Positions 1 through 10,706 are shown, counted from the stretch's first letter. The stretch: DNA of 64,000 nucleotides from Myxococcus stipitatus DSM 14675 (GCF_000331735.1 NC_020126.1:3968001-4032000); one strand, 5' to 3'. Notes: generated from the letters alone by a model not told the origin. Made by a program: numbers and translations.

Positions 1-46
1 CGTCACGGCGGGTCGTCAGCACTGGAGCGATGTCTGCATCAGCCAT
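1..46 (-). CDS. nuoB: NADH-quinone oxidoreductase subunit B, N-terminal fragment
   Basis: Only the first 15 codons lie in the window; the gene runs off the left edge. An ATG on the minus strand at 46-44 opens a frame reading MADADIAPVLTTRRD with no stop. It begins 6 bases after the nuoA stop. nuoB follows nuoA in nearly all nuo operons, so the identification rests mainly on position. The fragment is too short to contain the NuoB cluster-binding cysteines. Confidence 0.5.
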   Translation of the reverse strand, partial: MADADIAPVLTTRRD

Positions 47-52
47 GATGTT

Positions 53-424
53 TCAGCTCTCCCAATCCAGGGCGCCCTTCTTCCACACGTAGATGAGGCC
101 CACCACGAGGGTCACCGCGAAGACCAGCATCTCCACGAACCCGAACCAGCCGAGCGCCTGGAAGTTCACCGCCCACGGGTACATGAACACGGCTTCGACG
201 TCGAACACGATGAACAGCAGCGCGACGACGTAGAACTTCACCGCGAAGCGCTGGCGCGCCGGGCCGCTGGACTCAGAGCCGGCCTCGAAGCTGGTGGACT
301 TGATGGCGCTCGGGCGCTTGGGTCCCAGCAGCGAGGTGATGAATGGGATCGCGACGCCCATGATGCCGGCCAACAGCAGCACCACCGCCAGGGGCAGGTA
401 GGGCGAGAGGGGAGAGGGAGTCAT
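53..424 (-). CDS. nuoA: NADH-quinone oxidoreductase subunit A (complex I)
   Basis: A 123-residue inner-membrane subunit of proton-pumping NADH dehydrogenase (complex I). Three hydrophobic segments are visible, at about residues 9-33, 62-84 and 92-113. The family signature around residues 45-60 (SFEAGSESSGPARQRF) is followed by FYVVALLFIVFDVEAVF, whose acidic pair inside the membrane (FDVE) is a hallmark of NuoA/ND3. Length matches the family. It is the first gene of a leftward operon, with nuoB starting immediately downstream. A sigma70-like promoter lies only a few bases upstream of the ATG, so the leader would be very short. Confidence 0.95.
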   Translation of the reverse strand: MTPSPLSPYLPLAVVLLLAGIMGVAIPFITSLLGPKRPSAIKSTSFEAGSESSGPARQRFAVKFYVVALLFIVFDVEAVFMYPWAVNFQALGWFGFVEMLVFAVTLVVGLIYVWKKGALDWES

Positions 425-434
425 CGCGCGCGGA

Positions 435-463
435 ACCTAATGACACCGGCCTTGCCATGTCAA
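435..463 (-). promoter_or_regulatory. Predicted sigma70-type promoter of the nuo operon
   Basis: Read on the minus strand: TTGACA (463-458), a 17-base spacer, then TTAGGT (440-435). Transcription would start around 428, leaving only about 4 bases before the nuoA ATG. The box lies in one arm of an inverted repeat, CATGTCAA (456-463) / TTGACATG (496-503). The other arm gives a rightward TTGACA that could serve the chemotaxis gene, though its -10 match (ACTTGT at 519-524) is weak. Confidence 0.4.
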
Positions 464-674
464 AGGGAAAGTCCCCCTGCTGGGTCCGCAACCCCTTGAC
501 ATGACGGCGAAAAGCCAGACTTGTGGCTCGGGTGCCGGGCAAGGGGCCTCCGCGGGCCCTCTGGGGGACCCCTCCGACGGGCCGGTCGTTTGACGCTTTC
601 CAGGGCGCACGCCTACCGTCGAGCGGCGCCGGCGGCTGGCGATCATCCATCGCGACACGTGGGAGGTGACAGGC

Positions 675-2240
675 ATGTGGGGGCGGCTCGGCTTGCGGGT
701 GCAGGTGGCCATCGCGGTGCTCGTCCCGTGCCTGGCGGTGATGGGCCTGTGCATCTGGAGCTTCTCGGTCCGACAGCACGAGGTCTCCCTCGAGCTCCTC
801 CGCAAGCGTGCCCATGTCCTGGGGACGCTGGTGTCCAGCCACCCCGCGGCCCGGGAGTGGGATGGCGGCGAGGCCTCGCAGGGCCGGCTCGAGGAGATGC
901 TCGCGCAGTTGGAGGCCAAGGACTCCCTGGGAGGCGGCTTCACGGTGCACTACCAGGGGCTGCTGGGGCCGGACGGGCGTCCGGTGTACGAGTCCGCGGC
1001 GCGGCTTCCCGAGCATGCGCGGGGGGCCTTGGTCGTGACGCGCGAGGGTTGTGTGGCGTCGCTCGTGGCCCTGCGCGAGGTGCTGGTGCGGTGCGCGAGT
1101 GGGGAGCGGACGTATGTGGCGGGGCTGGGCCTGGACGAGGCGGCGGCCTCCGTCACGGACCTGAAGGGCTCCGTGCTGGTGGGGCTGGTGGGCGCGCTGG
1201 TGTTGGGGTTGCTGCTGGCGGCGCTCATCGCTCGGACCATCATCGAGCCTGTCGCGCAGGTGACGGACGTGGTGCGGGATGTGTCGCGTGGGGATGTGTC
1301 CCGCGTGGAGCTGGAGGTGCCCACCACGGGGGAGCTGCGGTTGATGGCGCAGTCCTTCAACCAGATGCTCAGCACGCTGCGCATCACCGTGTTGGAGATG
1401 GTGTCGCGCACGGAGCAGCTCTCGGGGGCCTCGCGTGGGCTCATGGGCGCGTCCGCGGACCAGGAGCACGTCATCAGCCAGCAGGCGGCGTATGCGCAGC
1501 AGATTGCCGCGACGTTCGAGGAGCTGAGCCGCACGGCCGAGCAGATCTCCAGCTCCACGGAGGTGGTGGAGTCGAGCGCCCGCCGGACACACGAGGCGGT
1601 GGCCGAGGCGATGGCGGTGGTGGCGCAGGTGGTGGCGGGCATCAACGACATCCGCACCGAGTCCAAGGGTGTGGCGGATGCGATCGTCGGCCTGAACCAG
1701 GACCTTCAGCAGGTGTCGAAGATTGCCCACGTCATCAACCAGGTGGCGGAGCGCTCTGACTTGCTCGCGCTCAACGCGGCGCTGGAGGGGACGAAGGCGG
1801 GCGAGGTGGGCCGAGGCTTCTCATTGGTCGCGGCGGAGATGCGCAAGCTGGCGGAGAACGTCTCTGCTTCGGCGCGGGACATCGGCCGCATCGTCGAGAA
1901 GGTCCAGGACTCTGGCGAGGAGGCCGCGTCCAAGGCCCGCGTGGGCATGGCCGCCAGCGACCGGGGGGTCGAGGTGGCGGAGCAGGCGTCCTCGGTGTTC
2001 CAGCGCATCGTGGAGCTGGCACGCGGGACGAGCGAGGCCGCGCGGCAGATCACCATCGCGACCAGGCAGCAGCGACAGTCGAGCGAGCAGGCGGTGCAAG
2101 GGGCTCGCAATGTCGCGGAGCTGGTGAAGCAGGGCGTGGACGCGACGGGCAGGACGACGCGAATCGCGCAGGACCTCCAGGCGGTGGCCGAGGGGCTCAC
2201 CGCCGTCACCGGCCGCTTCCGGACGACGCGGGGCAGCTAG
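675..2240 (+). CDS. Methyl-accepting chemotaxis protein
   Basis: A 521-residue transmembrane chemoreceptor signalling to a CheA/CheW array. It has a membrane segment at about residues 7-28, a periplasmic domain to about 165, a second membrane segment at about 170-195, a HAMP linker, and a long helical signalling domain. The hairpin tip (SDLLALNAALEGTKAGEVGR, then GFSLVAAEMRKLAE) is close to the MCP consensus but carries GTK where EAA/EAR is usual. ATG at 675 is preferred because GGAGG sits at 662-666, 8 bases upstream; a GTG at 666 overlaps that ribosome site. No ligand domain is recognised in the sensor part. The last ~27 codons are repeated three times downstream as non-coding-looking tandem copies. 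Confidence 0.9.
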   Translation: MWGRLGLRVQVAIAVLVPCLAVMGLCIWSFSVRQHEVSLELLRKRAHVLGTLVSSHPAAREWDGGEASQGRLEEMLAQLEAKDSLGGGFTVHYQGLLGPDGRPVYESAARLPEHARGALVVTREGCVASLVALREVLVRCASGERTYVAGLGLDEAAASVTDLKGSVLVGLVGALVLGLLLAALIARTIIEPVAQVTDVVRDVSRGDVSRVELEVPTTGELRLMAQSFNQMLSTLRITVLEMVSRTEQLSGASRGLMGASADQEHVISQQAAYAQQIAATFEELSRTAEQISSSTEVVESSARRTHEAVAEAMAVVAQVVAGINDIRTESKGVADAIVGLNQDLQQVSKIAHVINQVAERSDLLALNAALEGTKAGEVGRGFSLVAAEMRKLAENVSASARDIGRIVEKVQDSGEEAASKARVGMAASDRGVEVAEQASSVFQRIVELARGTSEAARQITIATRQQRQSSEQAVQGARNVAELVKQGVDATGRTTRIAQDLQAVAEGLTAVTGRFRTTRGS

Positions 2241-2560
2241 GCTTCGCGGTCCTCGTGAATCGAGCAGGACCTCGAGGCGGTGGCGGAGGGGCTCACCGCC
2301 ATTGCCGGCTGCTTCCGGGCGAGGCGGGGCAGCGCTTCGCGGTCCTCGTGAATCGCGCAGGACCTCCAGGCGGTGGCCGAGGGGCTCACCGCCGTCACCG
2401 GCTGCTTCCGGACGACGCGGGGCAGCGAGGCTTCGCGGTCCTCGTGAATCGAGCAGGACCTCGAGGCGGTGGCGGAGGGGCTCACCGCCATTGCCGGCTG
2501 CTTCCGGGCGAGGCGGGGCCGCGAGCCTTCGCGGTCCTCGCGAATCGCGCACGTCCTTCA
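2161..2560. repeat. ~96-bp tandem repeat derived from the 3' end of the chemotaxis gene
   Basis: Units begin with GAATCG at 2161, 2257, 2350 and 2446, with a partial fifth unit at 2542 (spacings 96, 93, 96 and 96 bases). The first unit is the coding end of the chemoreceptor, including its stop. Units alternate in type: 1 and 3 share GAATCGCGCAGGACCTCCAG, and 2 and 4 share GAATCGAGCAGGACCTCGAG and GCCATTGCCGG, so the array also has a ~189-192-bp higher-order period. This explains the otherwise gene-free stretch 2241-2627. Copies 2-4 lack a start codon of their own and look like amplified gene-end debris or a recombination product. Confidence 0.9.
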
Positions 2561-2627
2561 CGCGACGGGCCCACCCCTGTCCCTCCTCACTCCTGGACGA
2601 CGCGAAGCCGCAAGTCCTCGCCCGCAC

Positions 2628-2852
2628 TCACTCGCGGGTCCAGCGGACCTGGAGCTCCAGCTCCTCGACCTTGCCCTCGCGCTCGTGCTCGACGCTGAAG
2701 TGCGCGTCTGCGGGCACGTGCAGGCGCTCGCCGGCGACCTGGATGTTGAACGCCTTTCCGCTCTCCAGCGCGTCCGCCAACCGGCGCAGCTTCGCGACGA
2801 ACTGCTGCCGGGGGTAGGTCTTCTCGATGTCTCTCTGAGCTCGCTTGGCCAT
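2628..2852 (-). CDS. Amphi-Trp domain protein
   Basis: A 74-residue protein matching the small amphi-Trp family: a basic N-terminus, an amphipathic LRRLADALESGKAFNIQVAG segment, a stretch with alternating polar and hydrophobic residues, and the ending VEELELQVRWTRE that carries the conserved W near the C-terminus. The family's molecular role is not known. The frame stays open upstream, but that extension lies antisense to the start of the decarboxylase gene; ATG at 2852 gives the family's usual length. It is divergent from the PLP decarboxylase, whose start codon is 79 bases away. Confidence 0.75.
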   Translation of the reverse strand: MAKRAQRDIEKTYPRQQFVAKLRRLADALESGKAFNIQVAGERLHVPADAHFSVEHEREGKVEELELQVRWTRE

Positions 2853-2931
2853 CGCGGCATCCTGCCAGCGCCCCAGGGGACGGTCGAACTCCGTGCGCGG
2901 TTCCGGGCCCGGCACTACTGTGCGCCGCAAC

Positions 2932-4338
2932 ATGAGCTCACTCGATCTGTCCCCCGCGCACTTCCGTCGCCTCGCCGACCGGGTCTCCACGCTCGCTGAA
3001 GAGTGGCTCGAGGAGCTCGACACCCGGCGCATCGCCCCCGACATCACCGGCGCCGCGTCGGAGGCGATGTTCTCCGAGGGCCTTCCCGAGCAGGGCCTGG
3101 GTGACGCCTCACTGGATGCCCTCAAGCCCCTCATGGCGGGAACCCGCGCGGGCAATGCGAGGTTCCTCGCTTACGTGTTCGGCTCCGGTGAGCCCGTGGG
3201 CGTGCTCGGCGACTACGTGGCCAGCGTCGTCAACCAGAACGTCACCGCGTGGCGCTCAGCGCCCACCGTCGTGAGCCTGGAGCGCTCGGTGGTGCGCAGC
3301 CTGGCCAACGCCGTGGGCTGCCCGGGCTTCACCGGAAGCTTCACGGGCGGCGGCTCGTCCGCGAACATGATGGGACTTGCCATGGCCCGCGAGGCGCTCG
3401 CTCCGGCCAACGAGGACGGCTCACCCTCCGGCGTGATGTACGCCTCCGCCGAGGTCCACATGTCCATCCCCAAGGCGGTGGCGCTCCTGGGACTGGGCCG
3501 GAAGAACCTGCGCCTGATTCCCACCGATGCCCAGTGGCGGATGCGTCCGGATGCACTGGTGAAGGCCATCGAGGAGGACCGGGCCGCCGGCCGCCGCCCC
3601 ATCGCGGTGATTGCCACGGCGGGCACGGTGAACACGGGCGCGGTGGACCCGCTGCGAGACGTGGCTCGCATCGTGCGCGAGCACGGACTGTGGATGCACG
3701 TGGATGGCGCATACGGCGCGCTCGCGGCGATGGCGCACCCCGAGAAGTTCGAGGGACTGGGCGAGGCGGACTCGCTCTCCATGGATGCGCACAAGTGGCT
3801 CTACCAGCCCGCGGACTGCGGCGTGCTGCTGTTCCGCGACGCGAAGGCGGCCCGTCGCGCCTTCTCTTTCACGGGGGACTACGCACGCTCGCTGACGGCG
3901 GACGCGGTGGAGGGCTTCGCCTTCTTCGACGAGTCCATGGAGCTGTCTCGCCGGGCTCGGGCCCTCAAGGTCTGGCTGTCGGTCCGCTTCCACGGGCTCG
4001 CCGCATTCCGTGAGTCCATCCGCCGCGATGTGGCGAACGCGAAGCGACTGGAGGGACTCGTGCGCGAGACCCCCGCGCTGGAGCTGCTGGCTCCCGCCAC
4101 GCTCAGCGCGGTGTGCTTCCGCTATCGCGCGGGACTCGAAGACGCGCAGCTCGACGACTTCAACACGAAGCTGCTCGCGCACATCAACCGGAGAGGCCGC
4201 GTGTACATCTCCAACGCGACGCTGGAGGGGCGCTTCTCCTTGCGCGCCTGCTTCGTGAATCACCGCACCACGCCCGAGGATGTGACCACCGTGCCGCGGG
4301 AGGTCCTGGCCGCAGCCGAGGAGCTGAAGGCCCTGTAG
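2932..4338 (+). CDS. PLP-dependent group II amino-acid decarboxylase
   Basis: A 468-residue fold-type I PLP enzyme of the group that includes aromatic-L-amino-acid, tyrosine and glutamate decarboxylases. It carries an active-site strand HVDGAYGALA, whose Asp binds the PLP ring nitrogen, and the motif SMDAHKWLYQP with the Schiff-base Lys at residue 288. The glycine-rich cofactor region is TGGGSSANMMGLAMAR. The sequence does not reveal the substrate. ATG at 2932 was chosen because the family's N-terminal helix begins there; the upstream in-frame extension lies over the divergent amphi-Trp gene. It converges with the PHP gene 46 bases downstream. Confidence 0.85.
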   Translation: MSSLDLSPAHFRRLADRVSTLAEEWLEELDTRRIAPDITGAASEAMFSEGLPEQGLGDASLDALKPLMAGTRAGNARFLAYVFGSGEPVGVLGDYVASVVNQNVTAWRSAPTVVSLERSVVRSLANAVGCPGFTGSFTGGGSSANMMGLAMAREALAPANEDGSPSGVMYASAEVHMSIPKAVALLGLGRKNLRLIPTDAQWRMRPDALVKAIEEDRAAGRRPIAVIATAGTVNTGAVDPLRDVARIVREHGLWMHVDGAYGALAAMAHPEKFEGLGEADSLSMDAHKWLYQPADCGVLLFRDAKAARRAFSFTGDYARSLTADAVEGFAFFDESMELSRRARALKVWLSVRFHGLAAFRESIRRDVANAKRLEGLVRETPALELLAPATLSAVCFRYRAGLEDAQLDDFNTKLLAHINRRGRVYISNATLEGRFSLRACFVNHRTTPEDVTTVPREVLAAAEELKAL

Positions 4339-4384
4339 CGCCCGCCTGGCGCGCCTGCATGCGCGGGCGCGCGGGCCGAGGCTC

Positions 4385-5203
4385 TCAGTTCATCGCGCGC
4401 GACTTCAGCTTCGCGAACAACTCGGGAGGCATCGCGGCGGTGCCCAGGCGGTGTTCCGCGGAGACCGCCTCGCCGTGGAAGTCGCTGCCCGCGGTGGGCA
4501 CCAGGTCGAACTCCTTCGACAGCGCCAGGTACTTCTGCCGCGAGAGCGGGTTGTGGTCCGCGTGGAGGACCTCGAGGCCCGCGAGGCCCGCCTTCACCAA
4601 CTCCCGCAGCTCCATCCGCTCCACCTTCGACGAGCCCGGATGGGCCAGCGTGGCGGTGCCGCCCGCCTTGCGGATGAGGCGAATCGCGTCCGCGCCGTCC
4701 AGCTTGAAGCGCTCCACCCAGGCCATGCCTCGCGTCCCCAGGAAGCGGTCGAACGCGGCCTTCATGTCGATGGCCCAGCCCTGGTCCACGAGCACGCGCG
4801 CCAGATGGGGCCTGCCCAGCTGCGCATCCCCCGCGATGGCGCGCACGTGCTCCATCCGCACGGGGAACCCCAGGTGCTGCATCTTCGCGACCATGGCCTC
4901 CATGCGCTGTTCGCGCTCACCGCGAAGGCGCTGGGCGAAGCGCGCGAGGTCCTCGTCCTCGGGCCGCACGAAGTGCCCCAGGATGTGCACCTCGCGCCCC
5001 AGCACGAAGGCGGAGATTTCAATGCCGGGCACCAGCTCCACGCCTCGGGCCTGCGCGGCGACACGGGCTTCCGCCAGGCCCGCCACCGTGTCGTGGTCCG
5101 TCACCGAGAGCACCGTCACGCCCGCGGCGGCGGCGCGCGCGAGCAGCTCCGTGGGCGAGTACTGGCCATCGCTGGCGGTGGTGTGTGAATGCAGGTCAAT
5201 CAC
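4385..5203 (-). CDS. PHP-domain phosphoesterase (TrpH/YciV type)
   Basis: A 272-residue protein beginning with the PHP metal-binding motif MIDLHSHTTASDG, followed by SVTDHDT (about residue 33) and VPGIEIS (about residue 58). These are ordered as in the PHP family that includes E. coli YciV (RNase AM), which uses three metal ions to hydrolyse 5'-end nucleotides or nucleoside bisphosphates. Later conserved metal ligands are visible in LAHPG (about 190) and GSDFHG (about 240). Length fits the family. It is divergent from the Rrf2 regulator, with 84 bases between starts. Confidence 0.85.
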   Translation of the reverse strand: MIDLHSHTTASDGQYSPTELLARAAAAGVTVLSVTDHDTVAGLAEARVAAQARGVELVPGIEISAFVLGREVHILGHFVRPEDEDLARFAQRLRGEREQRMEAMVAKMQHLGFPVRMEHVRAIAGDAQLGRPHLARVLVDQGWAIDMKAAFDRFLGTRGMAWVERFKLDGADAIRLIRKAGGTATLAHPGSSKVERMELRELVKAGLAGLEVLHADHNPLSRQKYLALSKEFDLVPTAGSDFHGEAVSAEHRLGTAAMPPELFAKLKSRAMN

Positions 5204-5287
5204 GTCGGGCTCCGGGGCGAGCGGTTGAAAGCCGCACGGTCGCGACCTAGGCTCCTCTTCTTCAATCCACGCACGACGTCAAGGGCG

Positions 5288-5758
5288 ATGCCGCAGCACC
5301 CACTCCAAATCTCCCGGAAGATTGAGTACGGGTTGCGGGCCATGACGTTCCTTGCCTCGCAGCCGCTCGAGCGCATGGTTCCCTTCCGGGAGATTGCCCG
5401 GCGCATGGATGTACCGGAGGACTTCCTCGCGAAGATTCTCAAGGTGCTCGTCTCCCGAAAGCTGGTCCGCTCCACCCGGGGCGCCCATGGTGGCTACGCC
5501 CTGGCCCGTCCCGCCCGCGAGCTGACCTTCCTGGATGTCATCGAAGCCGTCGAGGGTCCTGTCATCGTCAACGTCTGCCAGGACACGCAACACGATGGCT
5601 GCAAGGCCACCGGAAGCTGCACCATGTACGGCGTGTGGAAGCTGGGCCAGCAGCGGATGCTGGACGTGTACCGCTCCACCACGCTGGACCGCCTGGCCAT
5701 GACGGAGCTGCGAGGCGCTCAGGAGCCCGGCTCGCCAGCACTCGCCGCGCGTGTCTAG
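5288..5758 (+). CDS. Rrf2-family transcriptional regulator, probably Fe-S sensing
   Basis: A 156-residue winged-helix regulator. Residues 8-70 form the Rrf2 DNA-binding domain (QISRKIEYGLRAMTFLA...RGAHGGYALARP). Three cysteines at positions 97, 105 and 111 (VCQDTQHDGC, GSCTM) correspond to the cluster-binding loop of IscR/NsrR/RirA-type members, suggesting that it senses iron-sulfur status, NO or redox. No iscS/iscU genes are adjacent, so its targets are not evident. Start ATG 5288 matches the family N-terminus; a longer in-frame extension reaches into the divergent PHP gene. The small gene at 5771 follows after 12 bases. Confidence 0.88.
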   Translation: MPQHPLQISRKIEYGLRAMTFLASQPLERMVPFREIARRMDVPEDFLAKILKVLVSRKLVRSTRGAHGGYALARPARELTFLDVIEAVEGPVIVNVCQDTQHDGCKATGSCTMYGVWKLGQQRMLDVYRSTTLDRLAMTELRGAQEPGSPALAARV

Positions 5759-5770
5759 ACTCGGCCTCCC

Positions 5771-6049
5771 ATGGCCAAGAAAGCCCAGAAGAGCATCGAG
5801 AACAGGGTGTACCTCTTCGAGTCGCTCGCCAGCAGCTACGTGGCCGCGGCCTCGGAGGCGCTGAGCTCCCGCGACGCCGCTGAGCGCGAGCGCGCCCGGA
5901 GCGTCCTGGCCGAGCTGGCCTACGTCTCCTGTGTGGTGGCGGACACAGCGGAGCTGTCCGCGGACGAGGTGCGGCAGCTCGTGCTGGGGGAGCCTCGCGC
6001 GGCGGGGGCCTCCCGCAAGCGCGGCGGCGGTCGGAAGCGCGACAAGTAG
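5771..6049 (+). CDS. Small hypothetical protein (92 aa)
   Basis: Not recognised. A predicted mostly alpha-helical protein: residues 1-75 contain heptad-like hydrophobic spacing and two clusters of charged residues, and the tail (RKRGGGRKRDK) is strongly basic and may bind nucleic acid. ATG 5771 lies 12 bases after the Rrf2 stop, so it is probably co-transcribed with the regulator. Codon use (GC-rich third positions) agrees with a real gene. Confidence 0.6.
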   Translation: MAKKAQKSIENRVYLFESLASSYVAAASEALSSRDAAERERARSVLAELAYVSCVVADTAELSADEVRQLVLGEPRAAGASRKRGGGRKRDK

Positions 6050-6109
6050 GAGCGGAGGGCTCGAGGGGGTGCTGCCCTTGACGCGCGGGCGGTGTTAGAT
6101 CGCCGCGCC

Positions 6110-7333
6110 ATGGCCAAGACCCCCTCGAACCCGAAGAAGTCCCTGCGTGCCGCGTACTCCGGCGCGCGCAAGGCGGACCCGCGCCCCATCACTGGCAAGG
6201 AGAAGCCGGCGGAGCTGCTGGCCCACGCCTTCAGCGCCTACGTGGGACGCCAGGAGCGCACGGCGTTCGAGCTCATGTGCCAGTCGATGGAACAGGACGC
6301 GTCCATCTTCCTCACGCTGTCCGGCGCCATGACGCCCGCGGGCCTCCACCAGAGCTGTCTCATCCCGCTCATCGAGAAGGGCGTCATCTCCGCCATCACC
6401 ACGACGGGCGCCAACCTCTACCACGACGCCCACCGCATCATCGGCCACGCCATCCGAGAGGTGAACCCCAACGCGGGCGACCTCCAGTACCGCCTGGCGC
6501 GCATCATCCGCATCTACGACCTGGGCTTCTGGGAGGAGGCGCTCCTCGACACCGACCGCCTCTTCTCCGCCATCATCCGGCAGCCCGAGTTCCAGAAGAA
6601 GATGACCACGCCGGAGTTCCACTACCTGCTCGGCAAGGCCATCCACGGCATCGAGAAGCAGCTCGGCGTGAAGCAGCCCTCGCTGCTCTCCACCTGCTAC
6701 AAGCACGCGGTGCCCATCTGGGTCGGCGCCGTGCAGGACGGCTCCATCTTCCTCAACATCGTCAAGCTCAAGCGCCTGCTCGGCCCCGAGTTCAAGTTCG
6801 AGCTCGACATCAACGACGACGTCTACTCCATGGCCGCGATGCAGCACTTCTGCCGCCACAACGGCAGCAAGCGGCTGGCCATCTGGATTCTCGGCGGCGG
6901 CGTGCCCAAGAACTACACCCTCCAGGGGGAGCCGCTGCTGGACCAGATCCTCAACGTCCCCACGGCGGGCTTCGACATCGACCTGCAGTTCTGCGTGGAC
7001 CCGGTGGACAACGGCGCGCTCTCCAGCTGCCCCGCGGGCGAGGGCCACACCTGGGGCAAGGTCTCCGTGGAGGCCGTGGAGACGGGCTCCGTGTACGTGC
7101 ACTGCGACGTGACGGCCGTGTTCCCCTGGCTCACGCACGCGCTGCTCAACGACCCCAAGAACAAGCGCAAGCCCATGCGGCTGATGGACCGGCTGCCCGA
7201 GGCCGTGAAGTTCCTGGACGCCGACGTGCAGAAGCGGCGCAAGTCGCTGATGAAGACGCTGGACTGGAGCGTGGGGGACGCCGAGCCTTCCACGTCCAAG
7301 GACGCGGCGAAGCACGACACCTACGTCCGCTGA
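6110..7333 (+). CDS. Deoxyhypusine-synthase-like protein
   Basis: A 407-residue member of the deoxyhypusine synthase superfamily, which transfers the aminobutyl group of spermidine in an NAD-dependent reaction. The family features seen are TLSGAMTPAG, TTGANLYHD (NAD-site motif) and GGGVPKNY, whose Lys 267 aligns with the lysine that forms the imine intermediate. Bacteria lack eIF5A, the eukaryotic substrate; bacterial members characterised so far act as homospermidine synthases or related polyamine enzymes. The arginine decarboxylase SpeA 1.2 kb away supports a polyamine role, which is an inference. ATG 6110 gives the expected N-terminus. OsmC follows after 27 bases. Confidence 0.82.
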   Translation: MAKTPSNPKKSLRAAYSGARKADPRPITGKEKPAELLAHAFSAYVGRQERTAFELMCQSMEQDASIFLTLSGAMTPAGLHQSCLIPLIEKGVISAITTTGANLYHDAHRIIGHAIREVNPNAGDLQYRLARIIRIYDLGFWEEALLDTDRLFSAIIRQPEFQKKMTTPEFHYLLGKAIHGIEKQLGVKQPSLLSTCYKHAVPIWVGAVQDGSIFLNIVKLKRLLGPEFKFELDINDDVYSMAAMQHFCRHNGSKRLAIWILGGGVPKNYTLQGEPLLDQILNVPTAGFDIDLQFCVDPVDNGALSSCPAGEGHTWGKVSVEAVETGSVYVHCDVTAVFPWLTHALLNDPKNKRKPMRLMDRLPEAVKFLDADVQKRRKSLMKTLDWSVGDAEPSTSKDAAKHDTYVR

Positions 7334-7360
7334 AACCCACAGGCCCCGAGGAGCTTCGAC

Positions 7361-7795
7361 ATGAGCCAGCAACAGCCCCCCGCAACCGGCGTGGTGATGA
7401 CCCTGGTCAGCCACCCCCAGTTCAAGACGCAGCTCTCCCACGGGCCCTCCGGCTCGGGCTTCGCGACGGAGGCGCCGCGAGACAACGGCGGCACCGGCGG
7501 CAGCTTCTCTCCCACGGACCTGGTGGGCGCGGCGCTGATGTCCTGCGCGGTGACGACGATGCACCTGTTCGCCTCGCGCGAGGGCATCTCCCTGGGGGAG
7601 ATTCGCGCCCGCGTGGAGAAGCGCATGACGCCGCCGCCGCGCCGCATCGGTGAGCTGGTGCTGGACATCCAGATGCCCGCGGGCCTCTCCGCCGAGAACC
7701 GCTCCCGCCTGGAGCAGGTCGGCCGCGAGTGTCCGGTGGCGCGCAGCCTCCACCCCGACGTGAAGCTGCCCGTGACGTTCAGCTACCCGGACTGA
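7361..7795 (+). CDS. OsmC-family peroxiredoxin-like protein
   Basis: A 144-residue OsmC/Ohr-fold protein. The two conserved cysteines are present at residues 62 (ALMSCAVTTM) and 124 (GRECPVARSL), in the arrangement used for thiol-dependent reduction of organic hydroperoxides. The PTDLVGAALMSC helix is characteristic of the family. It begins 27 bases after the deoxyhypusine-synthase-like gene and is likely in the same transcript. Whether it is closer to OsmC or to YhfA-type members cannot be decided by eye. Confidence 0.88.
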   Translation: MSQQQPPATGVVMTLVSHPQFKTQLSHGPSGSGFATEAPRDNGGTGGSFSPTDLVGAALMSCAVTTMHLFASREGISLGEIRARVEKRMTPPPRRIGELVLDIQMPAGLSAENRSRLEQVGRECPVARSLHPDVKLPVTFSYPD

Positions 7796-7889
7796 GTCGG
7801 CCGCTCGGCCGCCTTGCGAGAGAGCCTCCTGGCCGTCGCTGCCAGGGGGCCCCAGCATGCAGAGCCTTTCCCGACACGGGAGGGGTGGC

Positions 7890-8417
7890 ATGGACGCGAA
7901 GCGGCTCGGCATCTACCTCAGCGACCACCACGCGGGCTCCGTGGCCGGCATCGCGCTGGCGCGGAGGACGGAGTCGGAGAATCACAGCAACCCCGTGGGC
8001 CACTTCCTCGCCGGACTCATCCCCGAGCTGCGCGAGGACCAGCACACGCTCGAGGCCGTGATGCGGGTGATGGGCCTGCGCTCGGACGCACTCAAGTCCC
8101 GCGCCGCGTGGGTCGCGGAGAAGGTGGGGCGCCTGAAGCTCAACGGCTCCTGGGTGCGCTACTCGCCGCTGAGCCGCCTGGTGGAGCTGGAGGCCCTGTG
8201 CACCGGCACCGAGGGCCGCATCTCCCTGTGGAGCACGCTGGCGCGCCTCCAGCTCCAGGACCTGCGCCTGTCCGCCTTCGACTTCGAGGTCCTCATCGCC
8301 CGGGCCGACGTGCAGAAGGCGGCCCTCCAGCGCCTGCGCGCCCGCGCCGCGGACGTGGCCTTCGCGGACGTGTCCACGCCCTTCGGCGCGGGGGAGCCCG
8401 CCATCGCCAGCTACTGA
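7890..8417 (+). CDS. Hypothetical helical protein (175 aa)
   Basis: Not assigned to a named family. The N-terminal segment LGIYLSDHHAGSVAGIALAR, together with later His/Glu-containing helices, looks like an all-alpha, ferritin-like helical bundle, but metal ligands cannot be verified. ATG 7890 is preferred because GGGAGGGG lies at 7878-7885, a few bases upstream, whereas an in-frame ATG at 7857 has no ribosome site. The gene follows OsmC by 94 bases and converges on speA. Confidence 0.65.
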   Translation: MDAKRLGIYLSDHHAGSVAGIALARRTESENHSNPVGHFLAGLIPELREDQHTLEAVMRVMGLRSDALKSRAAWVAEKVGRLKLNGSWVRYSPLSRLVELEALCTGTEGRISLWSTLARLQLQDLRLSAFDFEVLIARADVQKAALQRLRARAADVAFADVSTPFGAGEPAIASY

Positions 8418-8495
8418 AGACACCACGCCCCCCGGCGCACCCGAGCGGGTCGGGGCGGCGGAGGGCGGAGTGCGCTCGGGGCTGTCGTCCAGGGA

Positions 8496-10502
<2,007 letters not shown>

Positions 10503-10692
10503 CGTCGGTTCGAGGCTCCCAGGGAGGAACGTCGTGAGGGTGGACTGCGGTCAACACTCGAGGGGCGCGGGAACTATAGGAAAGCCCCCCATCATTCAAC
10601 AGCCGGCTGAAAAGGGGACGAGCGGCCGGGCAAGCGGCCTCCTCGGGTCCCTGTCCTGACGGGCGGACCTTCCATCCGATTCCTACCCTTTC

Positions 10693-10706
10693 CTCGAAGG
10701 TTCGAG
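10693..10706. promoter_or_regulatory. Small inverted repeat upstream of the ClpX-like gene
   Basis: CTCGAA-GG-TTCGAG forms a perfect 6-base inverted repeat with a 2-base centre, 28 bases upstream of the ATG at 10735. It could be a dimeric repressor site or an mRNA hairpin; no regulator is identified. Confidence 0.25.

Noticed and set aside
2237..2627. Short open frames in both directions across the repeat array
   Set aside because: They exist only because the amplified 3'-end copies lack stops in some frames; none has a ribosome site or a recognisable product.
6095..7912. A 605-codon open frame antisense to the DHS-like and OsmC genes
   Set aside because: It spans two well-supported genes and their gap, and its His/Val/Arg/Gly-rich translation has no recognisable domain.
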